Source: Trogon surrucura
Lineage: Eukaryota; Chordata; Aves; Trogoniformes; Trogonidae
Direction of reading: 5' to 3'
Assembly: GCA_020746105.1 (NCBI GenBank)
Contig: CM036657.1
Location: 5,310,417 to 5,374,416, forward strand
DNA length: 64,000 nucleotides
In this document: positions 10,734 to 22,503 of the stretch, piece by piece
Position numbering within the stretch: position 1 is the stretch's first letter
How the letters are laid out: each line of letters starts with the position of its first letter
Program-made: the position numbers and the translations under genes
Notes under the pieces: generated by a model
What the model saw: only the letters and a program-made list of their open reading frames with translations
Database searches by the model: none
Told to the model about the DNA's origin: nothing

Positions 10734-11918
10734 TGTTTTGGTTTGGCCTAGCTGGATTTTGGCGGCGGGGGGAGCTGCAGGGTGGCTTCTGTAAGAAGTT
10801 GCTAGAAGCTCCCCAAGTTTGATAGAGCCAATGCCAGCCAGCTCCAAAGAGGGACCCGCCGCTGGCCAAGGCTGAGCCAATCAGTAAGGTGATATGGGAG
10901 GAACGCCTCTGTGAAAAACATATTTAAGAACGGGGAAAAAGAACTGCACCATAACAGCTGGCACAGAGATGGAGGAGTGAGAATCTGTGCAGACACCAAG
11001 GTCAGTGAAGAAGGTGGGGGGGGAGGATGAGCTCCAGGCGCCGGAGCAGAGAGAGTCCCCCGGGTCTGTGGTGAAGACCATGGTGAAGCGGGTTGTCCTC
11101 CTGCAGCCCATGGGCGAGGTGCAGAGGTCCGCCGTGAGGATCACCGTGTAGATGTCCACCGAGGACTCCACGCCATGTGGGTGGATGCCTGAAGGGGGCT
11201 GTAGCCCGTGGGAAGCCCACATCAGAGCAAGTCGCTGCCGGAACCTGTAGCCCGTGGAAGAGAGGAATGCCCACGCTGGAGCAGGTTGGCTGGTGGGACT
11301 TTTGGGCCACTGCGGGGGACTCATGATGGAGCAGTTTCCCCTGAAGGACTGTGCCTCAGACTCACGAAGGGTAGGCTGCCCCTTGTGAGGTGTCTCACGT
11401 TGGGCAGTTTGTGATGAATTGCCCTTCGTGGGACGACTCACGCAGAGAAGAGAGCGTGAAGCTTGTCTCCCGTGAGAGGGACCCCACAATGGCCCTGGGG
11501 AAGAGTGAAGAGTCCTCCCCCGGAGTGAAGAAGCGGTGAAACCAACATCGGATGAACTGACCGTAACCCCCCTTCCCTGTCCCCCTGCACCGCTCAGGGG
11601 GGAAGAGCTGGAGAAACCGGGATTGATGTTAAGCTCGGGAAGAAGGGAGGGATGGGGGGAAGGTGTTCTGTTTGTTAAGATCTGTTTGCTTTTTCTCACT
11701 TCTCACTACTCCTCTCTGATTGGTTCTTTTAATAAATGTACCTAATTTCCCCAAAACTGAGTCTGTTTAGCCTGGGACGGTAAATGAGAGTGATCTCCCT
11801 GTCCTTATCTCGAACCTTAAGCCCTTGGAAATATTTTCTCCCTCTGTCTAGTAGTGAAGTGGGAGTGAGAGAGTGGCTATGTGAGTACCTGGTGGCTGGC
11901 CAGGATCAAACCACGACA
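10734..11918 (+). mobile_element. Solo LTR (1185 bp), complete copy
   Basis: Starts TGTTTTGGTTTGG and ends CAAACCACGACA. It has a TATA-like tatttaag at about 10919 and AATAAA at about 11731, and is flanked by ATATT at 10729-10733 and 11919-11923. A 5 bp duplication suits ERVL-type integration, but the AT-rich flank weakens the proof. A truncated twin lies at 2314-3466 and an older relative at 45480-45835. The short open frames inside (for example minus 10881-11699) are non-coding LTR sequence. Confidence 0.82.
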
Positions 11919-12004
11919 ATATTATATATAATATATAATAAAATATAATAATATATTTTAGTGTGTATGTATCTATATTCTGATGCCAATCTGTGAAAGC
12001 TTTG

Positions 12005-12680
12005 CTGTAATACTTGATGTGCAGTGAGGAACCAGCAGAATGATCTTTCTTTATCTAAAGGCCAGGTGCAAGGCTGCGAAACTGGCTGCCTCTTGCTTTG
12101 TTTAGAAGCATGTCACAAGACCGTGAGACCAGAGGCCTGGCTTGGGTGAGAAATATGTGATTAAGGACCGAAATAGATCGGGAGGCTCCCTTGTATTCTT
12201 CCTTTAGCCCTGGCCAGGCTGTGGGAGGAATCCAACAGAGTGGACAACACCCGATGGTCCCACGCTCGAAGTTATGTAAGGTTGTTTATTCAATAGTATA
12301 AAAGCTGGACCCTCTTGCAGTGATGGTTGGAGACCTCCTCTACGAGTGGACGCACTGCGTAGGACTTCCCAGTTGCCGGGACGGTTCTCCAGAATCCTCG
12401 CTGCAACAGGGGCTCCCCAGCGACTGCGGATCTGGATGATGGTAAAGTATGAGTGCAACTGATGATATATCTTAATCACTATCGCTGATCTTATGAAGTA
12501 ATGATTAGGTGCATTACCTTGCTTATGCTCTTTGCTGCTTAAAACTACAATATAATAAGCTTACTATTTTAACTAAAGGCATTGCCTTATTCTTGTAATA
12601 CTTTGAAATAGACCGTAAAATAAGCCGACTCTTCTGTTGATGTCTGTGTCCTTTTCTGTGGGGATCCCCCTCCAGTCAAT
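12005..12680 (+). mobile_element. ERV LTR (right palindrome copy)
   Basis: Begins TGTAATACTTGATG, has tataaaagctgg near 12298 and ends near ggatccccctcca. It is homologous to 29444-29821 (the fragment inside the ERVK remnant) over its first two thirds. No target duplication was found, so it could be truncated. Confidence 0.7.
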
Positions 12681-12689
12681 TAGCAAAAC

Positions 12690-13065
12690 ATATGGTCACC
12701 GCCCCAACTGAAGTGCCTCTATATCAATGCATGTAGCACAGGTAATAAACAGGAGGATTTGGAAGCCACTGTGCAGATGGAAAGCTGTGGCCTTATCACT
12801 GAAACTTGATGGGAAGAGACATGACTGGAAGCTCTGTAATCGATGGCTATAAACTGTTCAGAAAGAAAAAGTCATAGGGTTGCCTTCTATGAAAAAAAAC
12901 TGTTGACTGCAGAGAGCTGCAGATCTTGTATAGGGCACCTAATCAAGGGGAGGATGTTCACAAAGTGTTCATCCTTCAGCTGCTGGAAACATCACACTCG
13001 AAGGCTCTGTTGGGAGACTTCAACCACCCTGACATCTGCTGGAATCTTTGTGCCTCCACAGTAGA
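12690..13065 (+). mobile_element. Old CR1 endonuclease fragment
   Basis: Plus-strand twin of 1150-1540, with degraded GYKLF-like text at 12843-12860 and endonuclease text to 13065. Confidence 0.6.
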
Positions 13066-13567
13066 ATGAAATAGCTATGACACTGAACAAGTTGGCAAGT
13101 TTTTATGCAAACTTTGGCCCTGCTCTGCTGAATGCAGTCTACATTTGCACCACTTAGAGATTATTTTGGTATTCATGCATATGAAAAGTATTGTTTGCAT
13201 CATTAGATATCAATTTGATTGAGATATCACATTAGATAACATTTTTTTTCAGTTATATGTTGCCTTAATTGTGTGCTCTTGGCAGTTGCTTTCAGAAAAG
13301 TAACAAGACCTTGCTCAGTTACAGTGGTATATGTTTGACTCTGGAACATTCTTCCCCATCCAGCAGCTTGTTGTGGAGCTGTAATGCTCTTCATAATGCA
13401 TGTAAAAAGCACTATTTTCAGGTAGCACTTTCTATTAGCTCCCAGGTAATGAACTCCTATCTCTCCTTTAAAAGCATTGGTAGATTTTCCTTTGAAGTTC
13501 AGCTATGCTTTTTACACTGTATTTTATAAGTTGAACTCAGATGACAGGTGAGAAAAACAGTTACAGG
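13066..13567. other. No feature recognised
   Basis: Mirror of 667-1149. No gene or element identified. Confidence 0.4.
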
Positions 13568-14650
13568 AATCATAGAATCATAGAATGTGTTGGGCTGGAA
13601 AGGACCTTTAAAGGTCATCTAGTCCAACCCCTCTGCATCAGGTTGCTCAGAGCCCCATCCAGCCTGACCTTGAATGTATCCAGGGATGGGGCCTCCACCA
13701 CCTCTCTGGACAACCTGTGCCAGTGTTTCACCACCCTCATTGTAAAGAACTTATTCCTTATAGCCAGTCTAAATCTCCTCTCTTAGTTTAAAACCATTGC
13801 CCTTCACCCTATCTCTATATGCCCCTGTAAACAGTCCCTCCCCAGCTTTCTTGTAGGTCTCTGTCAGGTACTGGGAGGCTCCCCAGAGCCTTCTCTTCTC
13901 CAGGCTGAACACCCCCAACTCTCTCAGCCTGTCCTCATAGCAGAGGTGTTCCAGCCCTTTGATTATTTTTGTAGCCCTCCTCTGGACCAGCTCCAACAGG
14001 TCTATGTCCTTGTGTTGAGGGTGCCACAGCTGGACACAGCACTCCAGGTGGGGTGTCACCAGAGCAGAGTAGAGGGACAGAATCACATCCCTTGACCTGT
14101 TGGCCATGATTCTTTTGATGCAGCTCAAGATGAAATTGGCCTTCTGGATTGTGAGAGTGCATTGTTGGCTCATTATGAGCTTTTCATCCACCAATATCTC
14201 CAAGTCCTTTTCTGCAGGGCTGCTCTCTATCACGTCATCCCACATTCTATACTGATAACGAGGACTGCCCCGACCCAGGTGCAGGACCTTACATTTGGCC
14301 ATGTTGAACCACATGAGGTTCATATGGGCTCACTTCTCCAGCTCGTCCATGTCCCTCTGGATGACACCCAGTCCTTCTGGTATGTCAACCACAGGACTCA
14401 GCTTGGGGTCACCTGCAAACTCACCGAGGGTGCACTCAATCCCACTGTCTATATGATCGAGGAAGATATTAAAGAGCGCTGGTCCCAGCACAAACCCCTG
14501 AGTGACACCACGCGACATCCATCACTGTCTAGACATAGAGGCATTGACCATTACTCTCTGGATGTGACTATCCAACCAATGCTTTATCCACTGAATGGTC
14601 CACCCATCAAATCTGTATGTCTCCAATTCAGAGAGAAGGATGTTGTGGGA
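13568..14650 (-). mobile_element. CR1 LINE 3' half
   Basis: Minus strand: RT text with the catalytic block degraded (the FADD position reads FAGDPKL at about 14410), then CKVLHLGRGSPRYQY, a frame open from 14323 to 13769, and the ATTCTATGA-type tail at 13568. It is truncated at about 14650 where an oppositely oriented CR1 begins. It contains the right-arm copy of 1-666. Confidence 0.9.
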
Positions 14651-15590
14651 ACTGCTGGGCAAACTCAAGTGGAAGAAGAGAGTCTATAGATCATGGAAGG
14701 AGGGGCTGGCCACTTGGGTGGAATATAGGACTGTGGTCACAGGATGTAGGGAGGCAACTAGGAAAGCTAAGGCCTCCTTGGAATTAAAACTTGCAAGGGA
14801 GGTCAAGGACAACAGAAAGGGCTTCTTCAAATACATTGCAGATAAAACTAACACTCGAGGCAGTGTAGGCCCTCTGGTGAATGAGGCGGGTGCCCTGGAG
14901 ACAGAGGATAGAAAGAAGGCAGAGTTGCTGAATGCCTTCTTTGCCTCTGCCTACACTGCTGGAGACTGTCCTCAGGAGCCCCAGAGCCCTGAGGCCCCAG
15001 AGGAAGTCAGGATAAAGGAGGAGTTTGCCCTGGTTGAGGAGGACTGGGTTAGGGATCAGTTAGGCAATCTGAGCATCCATCAATCCATGGGCCCTGATGG
15101 GATGCACCCACGGGTGCTGAGGGAGCTGGCGGAGGTCATTGCTAGGCCACTCTCCATCATCTTGGGTAAGTCATGGGCAACAGGTGAGGTGCCTGAGGAC
15201 TGGAGGAAAGTGAATGTGACTCCATTCTTCAAGAAGGGCAGGAAGGATGACCCGGGTAACTACAGACCGGTCAGCCTCACCTCCAGCCCTGGAAGGGTAA
15301 TGGAACAACTTATCCTTGGCACTGTCTCTGGGCATATCAAGGATAAGAGGATCATTAGGAGCAGTCAACATGGTTTTGCCAAGGGGAAGACATGTTTGAG
15401 CAACCTGATAGCCTTTTATGAAGACATAACCAGGTGGATATATGATAGTAGTGCAGTGGACGTGGCTTATCTGGATTTCAGTAAAGCATTTGACACCATC
15501 TCCCACAGCATCCTCATAGCTAAACTGAGGACACGGGGTCCGGATGAGATGGCGGGGGGGGTGGAACTAGATGATCATTAAGGTCCCTTA
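14651..15590 (+). mobile_element. CR1 ORF2, RT N-terminal part with internal deletion
   Basis: Open from 14595 to 15581. The text KKRVYRSWKEGLATW leads into RT motifs ([47 protein letters not shown]). The frame then jumps to the 3' end of the element (VELDDH), so the RT catalytic FADD block and C-terminal domain are deleted. Not functional. Confidence 0.9.
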
Positions 15591-16565
15591 GCAGAGCTTC
15601 TAGGAGGATGTGTTCCGTGATCTTCCCAGGCACAGAGGTGAGACTTGACAAGTCAATAGTTCCCAGGGTCCTCCTTTCTACCCTTTTTAAAGATGTCTGT
15701 AATGTTTCCCTTCTTCCAGTCACCAGGGACCTCACCTGACTGCCATGATTTTTCAGATATCATGGAGAGTGGCTTGGCAACTACATCAGTCAATTCCCTC
15801 AGGACTCTGGGATACATTCCATAAGATCTCATAGACTTCTGTATGTTCAGGTTCCTCAGGTGGTCATGAATCTGATCTTCACTTACAGTGGGGAGGGATT
15901 TTTTCCGCTTGGTCCCCATCTTGTGGTCCTTCAGCTTGGGAGGTGTGAGGAGAGAGGTTACCAGTGAAGACTGAGGCAAAAAGGCTATTGAGAACCTTGG
16001 CCTTCTCATTTGTTGTTACTAGCTTGCCATTCATGGTCATTAGGGAGGGTACGCTTTCTTTGATCTTCTTTTTCCCCTTGACATACCTGTAGAAGCCCTT
16101 CTTGTTATTCTTTGCATCCTTTGCCATGTTCAGCTCCAGTCACACCTCAGTCTTCCTGACCTCATCTCTACACAACCAGGCAGCGTCCCTATACTCTTCC
16201 CAAGATACCCATCCCTGCTTCCACTTAAGTTCCTTCTTGCCTTTTAGTTTGTCCAGCAGGTCTCAATTCAGCCACGTTGATCTCTTGCCTGATTTCTTAC
16301 ACCTGGAGATTGAGAGCTCTTGTGCTCTATCAAAAGCATGCTTAAAAACCCGCCAGCTCTGTTCTTCTCCCTTGCCCCTGAGGATCATTTCCCAGGGGGT
16401 CCTATTGACTAACTCCTTGAAAAACTGGAAGTTTGCTTTCCTAAAATTCAGGATCCTGACTATGCTCCTCATCTGATTCATGCCCCTTAGGACCATGAAC
16501 TTCACCAGTGCATGATCACTGCAGCCCAGGCTACCTCTGATCCTGACATCCCTGATGAGTCCACT
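15590..16565 (-). mobile_element. CR1 of a divergent subfamily, RT and linker
   Basis: Minus-strand frames 16127-15879, 16009-15653 and 15735-15520 read [47 protein letters not shown] and [18 protein letters not shown]. The order is correct but frames are broken. At 16263-16560 the endonuclease/RT linker is readable (SDHALVKFMVLRG). Confidence 0.85.
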
Positions 16566-16570
16566 TACAT

Positions 16571-17064
16571 TGATGACTGAGGGTTTCAGACTTGCTGAAC
16601 GCAGATGTTTGTTTATCTGTTGTGCAGACCCTGAGAATGGAGAAAAACAAGGCCTACACAGTGAGAACCAGCCGAAGGAGGGAGTCTTGTGGTGCCAGGA
16701 TGGCCCTGTTTTGGCTAAGGAGCAAGGCCACACGGAGACTAACGGTGTGAACATCATCCTGCAAATAGATAAGCTGCTTCAAAACAAAATCCTGAAGGCC
16801 ACAGGGCCCAGAGTGGAAATTTTTACCTTAATATCCCTATATGACTATAGTCACCCACTCTTCACTCAAATCATGCTGAATGCCACCCCGGGGTGGGGGG
16901 TGTGTGTGTGTGAAAAGATAGTATATAAGGAGCATAGAGGGTATGTGTCGTTGGGAGGAGAAGACCCCAGAAGAGGAAGAGGCAGTCGACGGGCTGTGCT
17001 CCTTCTCCTTCACCCAAGACAGGGACGCCTTCTTGGTAAGAATTGCGCTTCCACCTTTTGGTGT
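16571..17064 (+). mobile_element. LTR fragment related to 53273-53989
   Basis: Collinear with the solo LTR at 53273-53989 from 'gctgaacgcag' through 'ccaccttttggtgt', including a TATA region (tatataagg, about 16923). It has lost its 3' third where a second LTR begins at 17065. A short GT run lies at about 16901. Confidence 0.8.
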
Positions 17065-17396
17065 TGTCATGGGTTAGGGCTGGGCCAGCCACTAACATGG
17101 ACAGACGCTCTCTAACCCTCTCTTCCCCCCCCCAAACGGGAAGAAAAAGGGAATGAGGCAGAGAGACTTACGAGTTAGAGAAGAAAAACCAGAACAACTT
17201 TAATGAAAATAATGGAAATAATGGTGAAAAGATAAAAGTAAAGAACTATATACAACTATAGATAGTAGCCCAATATCAAACCCAACTCCATCCCCCGATA
17301 GCAATCCCCACTGGTGCTGCAGAGCAGGAGGCACTGGGGAAACCCCAGGCTCAGCGGCGGCGGGAGCTGGATATAGGGAGCTGGATTCGGGAATCT
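17065..17396 (-). mobile_element. LTR 3' end fragment (ERVL-like)
   Basis: On the minus strand it ends ...AACCCATGACA, a typical LTR terminus, and it is cut by the CR1 at 17397. Orientation is inferred from the CA end; no duplication was seen. Confidence 0.5.
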
Positions 17397-18855
17397 GGCT
17401 ACGGATGTCAAGGACAATAAGAAAGGCTTCTATAGATACGTCAGTGACAAAAGGAAGACTAGGGAAAATGTAGGACCACTCCGTAAGGAAACAGGGGAGC
17501 TGATCATGCAGGATATTGAAAAGGCTGAGGTACTCTGTAGGAACTGTACTCGGAATCAATACGCAGTCTCCATGGGAGTAAGGTATTGTTCGTTTATTGC
17601 CAGGATAGCACAGTTTATGTACTTTTACAAGCTATACACGCGGCTACAAACTTACAGTTATTGGTTACATAGCCTTGTCCACGCACCCCCTGCCTTAAGC
17701 TAATAGGCTTAACTCAACCGTTCACGCGGCGTGACGTTTGTCGGCTCCTCCTGTTTTGCTGTTTCTCTCCTGGACATGCATCCTGTTTTGCTGCTGGCAA
17801 AACTGCTGACTTTCTTATATCTTGCCATTCAAGGACAGTTCACTGTACTGCCTCCATTACTATAGTCAAGGGCTGGATTGTGCAAGTAGGCCTCAGACAA
17901 CACTCCATGGCCTCGTGAGACCAGGAACTCCTCTACAGTACTCAATGACTTTTTTTGATTCAGTCTTCACTGGCAAGGGCTCCAGCCACACCACGCCAGT
18001 TGCAGAGAGGACAGGCAGAGGTTGGAGTACTGAAGAACCCCCCACTGTGAGTGGAACCATCTAAAGAACCTGAAGGTGCACAAGTCCATGGGATCTGACA
18101 AGATCCATCCACAGGTCCTGAAAGAACTGTCACTTTCCATCATATTTGAGAAACTGCAGCAGTCAGAAGAGGTTCCCACTGACTGGAAAAGAGGAAACAT
18201 ATCCCCTATCTTCAAAAAGGAGAAAAAGGAAGATCTGGGGAACTATAGGCCTGTCAGTCTCACCTCTGTGCCTGGCAAGATAATGGAGCAGATCCTCCTG
18301 GAAAAGCTGCTAGGGCACATGGATATAGAGGAGGTGATTGGTGGCAGACAACACGGCTTCACCAAAGGCAAATCGTGCCTGACAAAGTTGGTGGCCTTCT
18401 ACAATGGTGTTACAGTGTCAGTGGATAAGGGAAGTGCAACTGATGTCATCTACCTGCATTTGTGCAGAGCATTTGACACTGTCCTGCATGACATCTTGGT
18501 TTCTAAACTAGAAGGATATAGGTTTGTTGAATGAGCCACTCAATGGATAAGGAATTGGCTAGATAGTTGCACTCAAAGAGTTGCAACCAATGGCTCAATG
18601 TCCAAGTGGAGACCAGTGATGAGTGGTGTCCCGCAAGGATTGGTGCTGGGACCAGCGTTGTTTAACATCTTTGTCAGTGACAAGGACAGTGGGATAGAGT
18701 ACACCCTCAGCAAGTTTGCCAGTGACACCAAACTCTGTGGAGTGGTTGACATGCTGGTCTAGTGAGAGAGAGGTGTCTCTGCCCACAGCAGGGGGGTTGG
18801 GATTAGACAATCTTCAAGGTCCCTTCCAACATTAACCATTCTATGATTGCATGAT
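17397..18855 (+). mobile_element. CR1 ORF2 fragment interrupted by a solo LTR
   Basis: Text before the LTR is the RT-proximal linker ([18 protein letters not shown]). After it come DSVFTGKGSSHTT and RT motifs ([44 protein letters not shown]) to a stop near 18534. 18546-18760 has the later RT block ([10 protein letters not shown] text) and 18790-18855 the CR1 tail. An internal deletion joins the two. Confidence 0.87.
17536..17937 (-). mobile_element. Solo ERVK-type LTR (402 bp) with 6 bp TSD
   Basis: Flanked by GTACTC at 17530-17535 and 17938-17943, and removing it restores the CR1 reading (KAEV followed by LNDFFDSVFTG-like text). On the minus strand it begins TGTAGAGGAGTTCC, ends CGAGTACAGTTCCTACA, and has AATAAA at about 17600. 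A 6 bp duplication is typical of ERVK (beta-like) integration. Confidence 0.88.
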
Positions 18856-18869
18856 TATCCCCTTTCACA

Positions 18870-20340
18870 TCTTGTTTAAAGCCATTTATCAGCCTCACAA
18901 TCTCTTCAGCAAAGACCCTCTTCCCCCTTTGATAAAGGTGTCTCCCATTTGATGCCAGCAAGTCTGGTGCCATGTAGGCCATTCCATTGTCAAAAACCCC
19001 AAAGTTGTGGTAGTGACACCAGCTACAGAGTCACGTATTAATAGATTGGATCTGTCTGTTCCTTCCAATGTCACTGCCAACAACTGGAAGGAAAGAGGAA
19101 AAAAAATAGACTGTGCCCCAGATTCCCTCATCAACTGTCCCAAGGCTTTTTTGATTGCTCTTGAACTACAAGTTGCAGTTTCCTGTCCACTTACATGGAA
19201 AATCAGTAATGGGTAGTGGCCTGAGGGCCTTACCAAGCTAGGAAGTTTCCTAGTGATATCCTTAACCTGGGCTCCAGGGAGACAGCAGACTTCCCTATGC
19301 TGAGAGTCTTCCTGGCATATTGGACCCTCTGTTCCCCTCAAAAGGGAGTCACCTACAATTGTAACCCTCCTTTTTTTCCTTGCAGATATGGTCGTGATAT
19401 GGTCAGTGGGCCTATCTGACTGTGGAGACACCCCTGGTGCAGATCGCCCATTGTCCACATCCTCATTTGACTGGCCTTCCTCAGCCAGAGCCTTATACCT
19501 GTTGTACAGAGGCACCTGGAGGGGCAAGGTAGGCAAGGAGGGAGCTCATCTGCTGCCCTGACCATGAACTTGCTTCTGTTCACTCTTTCCATTTAGGCTT
19601 CTGTCTTTGGCCTGACAAGGGTGGGATACCGAGGCCCCTTGATCCAGGGTACTTTCTGATGGGTGCTCCCATTTCTGTTTCAAAGAGGGCAGAGCCTGGC
19701 TCCACCAGTCTCTCTCTTCTTCAGCCTCCCTGATGCTCCTTAACCTTTCAACTTCCTCTCGCAGCTCTGCCACCAGGCTGAGCAGATCATCCACCTGTTG
19801 ACACCGCACACAGCAGTTCTCACACCTGCCACCCGTTATCAGCAACAGGCCCTGGCACTCCTTGCAGCCTGTGACCTGGATGGCTGTATGTTTCCGTGGC
19901 AGCTCCATCTGAGTTCCTACATCCATCATGGCAAGTGTTGAGAGCCTAACCTTCTGCCAGGTGGAGAACATAGCTGAGCTCCTCCCAAGAGGATGGTGAT
20001 GACCAATATGACTCACCTGAAAAGCTAGCAGAGCTTCAGTTCCTTCCTGCATGCCCTTCCCCACACCCTGCTGCACCACACACTGGATGATGCCCATGAT
20101 CTGGTTGCCTGATCAGTGCTCTGTATGCAGTGACCAATCGCTGCACGCCCTTACCCTTCTTTTTAAGGACGTGAGTGAGGTTGCTATTGCACTGGCAAAA
20201 CCCATACCTCATCAGCATTGCTAGAGAGAGCTGCTGGCTACCTGAGGGGTCTCTCTGTTTCCCTAGTGTCTCCTTGCCTTGTGTAAACCTCAGGAAACCC
20301 TCCTGTACACCGAGATCTCCTACTAGAAGCGATAACACTT
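18870..20340 (-). mobile_element. CR1 ORF1 with esterase domain, degenerate
   Basis: Frames 20097-19546 and 19536-18895 on the minus strand read as CR1 ORF1. A coiled-coil-like stretch (VDDLLSLVAELREEVERLR, about 19800-19745) is followed by the SGNH/GDSL esterase start (RRVTIVGDSLLRG, about 19370-19330) and DITRKLPSLVRPSGHYPLL. ORF1 of CR1 binds RNA and carries an esterase-like domain. The frame breaks near 19540; the region upstream to 20340 is less certain. Confidence 0.8.
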
Positions 20341-20794
20341 GATGTTTATAGTTACTGTCAAGGATTGGTATGCAAAAAGGCTCTTGCTTATACTTGCTCC
20401 TATGGTAACCAAGATCACTGATAGATCTTGTCTACCACCTTGGGGTGCCAGGAAGTAAAAAGGTCACAGGGAAGTAAAAAAGTCCCACCTCTGGGGAGGA
20501 ACAGACAGGACAGTTGAACCATACCTGACCAACAAATTATTCCATTCTATATACGTCATATTCAGTATAAAGCTGTTATTTGGTCATAAAAAGTTGAATG
20601 TTATATTGAATTAGCTCTGAAACTGCTTAAATGGATTGCATGTACTGAAGACATACAAGTATGTACATTATGTCTGGGAGTAGGAGGATTATCCTTGAAG
20701 TTGTCGAAGATGATTAGTAGCGGAATTTTTAATTAAGAGTTGGCCATTTTTGGAGAAGAAACATCCTGGACAATATGTAAAATGTATGTATCCA
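20341..20794. other. No feature recognised
   Basis: Non-coding sequence ahead of an LTR; its last five bases ATCCA form the left half of the LTR target duplication. Confidence 0.5.
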
Positions 20795-22330
20795 TGTCAT
20801 GGGTTTGAGTCTGTCAGGGTTTTTGGTAACAGGGGAGAGGGATGTGGAAGATGACTCTTGCAAAGCTTCCAGAGCCTCCCCCAACCCCATGTAAAAAGTC
20901 TAACCCACCTCTGACCAAGGCCAGGCCAGTCAGCACCTCTGTGATCGGGGACCCTATTGAATCACTTCCTCTTTCTCTTTGTTTCATTATTTTTTCTTGG
21001 TTTCTCTCCTTATCTTGGCCTGTCCCATCTTTTGTGTTGGGAATTTTTTTTCTGTTGGGAGGAGGGGAAGGTGAGAGAAAAGCAAAGGAATGCGGTCTGT
21101 GAGGAAAGTGGGGGAGAAAGGCACCAGAGCAGAGCATTTCCCTGGAGTCCCTTAGTGAATAAGATGCCAGGGAGATGACTGATAGGGGAAATAGCATCTA
21201 GTGGGAAGCAACCTTCCAAGGCCATTAGGATGAGCTTGTTCAGTACCCATTGCAAAAGAACATAAAACAAAGACAAATTGACAAGGACACTAGTGATAAG
21301 GGCAACTAACAAGGATCATCTGGTGACGAACCCCCTTGAGTAATTTGATAAAAATTACTTTCGAAAAGTGCTGAGAACAACTAGTTTTGGGACGAGGGTA
21401 AAAAGTTCATTGTGAGGAAGACATACGGCCTTCATCCCTGAAGACCCCTGCCCAAGACCACCCGGAGGCACCATGCAAGCATCAAGAGGAGGAGCTGCTG
21501 GCCACTGGAACTGAGTGCCTTTTTTGGGATAGCTCATGAATATGTATAGGCGTCTAATGAATATGTAACTTTTACTGCATATAACCAAGATAGCTGCATG
21601 GTTCAGGTGTGCATGCTTTTTTCGGAGGAAAATATTTCCCCCGTGCACCCAGCGCTGATTAAAGCATACCTACTTTATAACCTTCTGGGTTATAGAGTCT
21701 TTATTCCGCGTGTCATGACTGCCTTCCAGCTGAGGGGTTTGACAGCGGTGAGAACATCCAGGATGTGGTGGTATGTGGAGAACCCCATACCAGCGGGGAG
21801 AGAGACCGTGGAGGAGTGGAGGACGTGACTGAGTGGGATGGATTCACGTGGAAGCAGAGGGTTGCCTCCTGTGAGATGGACACCACATGGCAGCAGGGGA
21901 AGACTGTGAGGAGCCCTCTTTCCCAAGACGGAAGGACAATGACTAATGGCCAGACAGATCAAATTGTCCGCCCCCTGCCCCCCCTTGCACTGATGAGGGA
22001 GGAGAAGGTAACTGGGAACATGGAAGGGGGGGGAGTGTATTTAAGATCAGGTTGTATTTATTTATATATTCCTCTCACTATCCTACTCTGATCTAGTCGA
22101 TAAATGGTGGTGGTAAATTAAATTTATGTTTTCTCTCCAAGTCTACTCTGGTTTTTGCCTGTGACCATAAGTGGTGAATGGACCCTTCCTGTTCTAATCT
22201 CAGTCCTCGGGCCTTTTTAGTTGAATTTTCTCCCTCCACATCCCTGTGGGGAGGGAGGTGGGGAGAGGAGTGAGCAAGTGACCACCTGGTTCTTTGTTGT
22301 CAGCCCAGCCAGTCAGCTCAAACCATGACA
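20795..22330 (+). mobile_element. ERVL-type solo LTR, itself interrupted by another LTR
   Basis: Starts TGTCATGGGTTTGAG and ends CTCAAACCATGACA, with ATCCA on both sides (20790-20794 and 22331-22335). A TATA-like gtatttaag lies near 22039 and gataaa near 22098. Subtracting the nested LTR at 21180-21715 leaves about 1.0 kb. The many short frames in it are not genes. Confidence 0.85.
21180..21715 (+). mobile_element. Nested solo LTR (536 bp), ERV1-like 4 bp TSD
   Basis: Begins TGATAGGGGAAATAGC and ends TTCCGCGTGTCA, with TGAC at 21176-21179 and 21716-21719. ATTAAA at about 21658 gives the plus orientation. A 4 bp duplication is characteristic of gamma-like ERVs. The start is less certain than the end. 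Confidence 0.6.
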
Positions 22331-22335
22331 ATCCA

Positions 22336-22503
22336 CCATTATCATGTTTATATGTATTTCTGAGCAGTCAGCTAGAGAGATGATTATCCCTATCCTTAGC
22401 AAACTATCCTCATTATAACAGTAAAAATCACACCCACTGAGCAGGAGTCCCTGGACTAAGTAGAGACCCTTACTCATGGAACATGCGTAGCTGTACTAAC
22501 AAT
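22336..22503. other. No feature recognised
   Basis: Short spacer between LTR-like blocks; nothing identified. Confidence 0.4.

Larger units (their letters stand above)
10765..14232 (-). repeat. Right arm of large inverted repeat
   Basis: Reverse-complement partner of 1-3466. The palindrome breakpoint is 31 bases inside the solo LTR, whose first bases (10734-10764) are present only on this side. Beyond 14232 the CR1 continues to 14650; whether the left arm matches that part cannot be seen. Confidence 0.93.
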
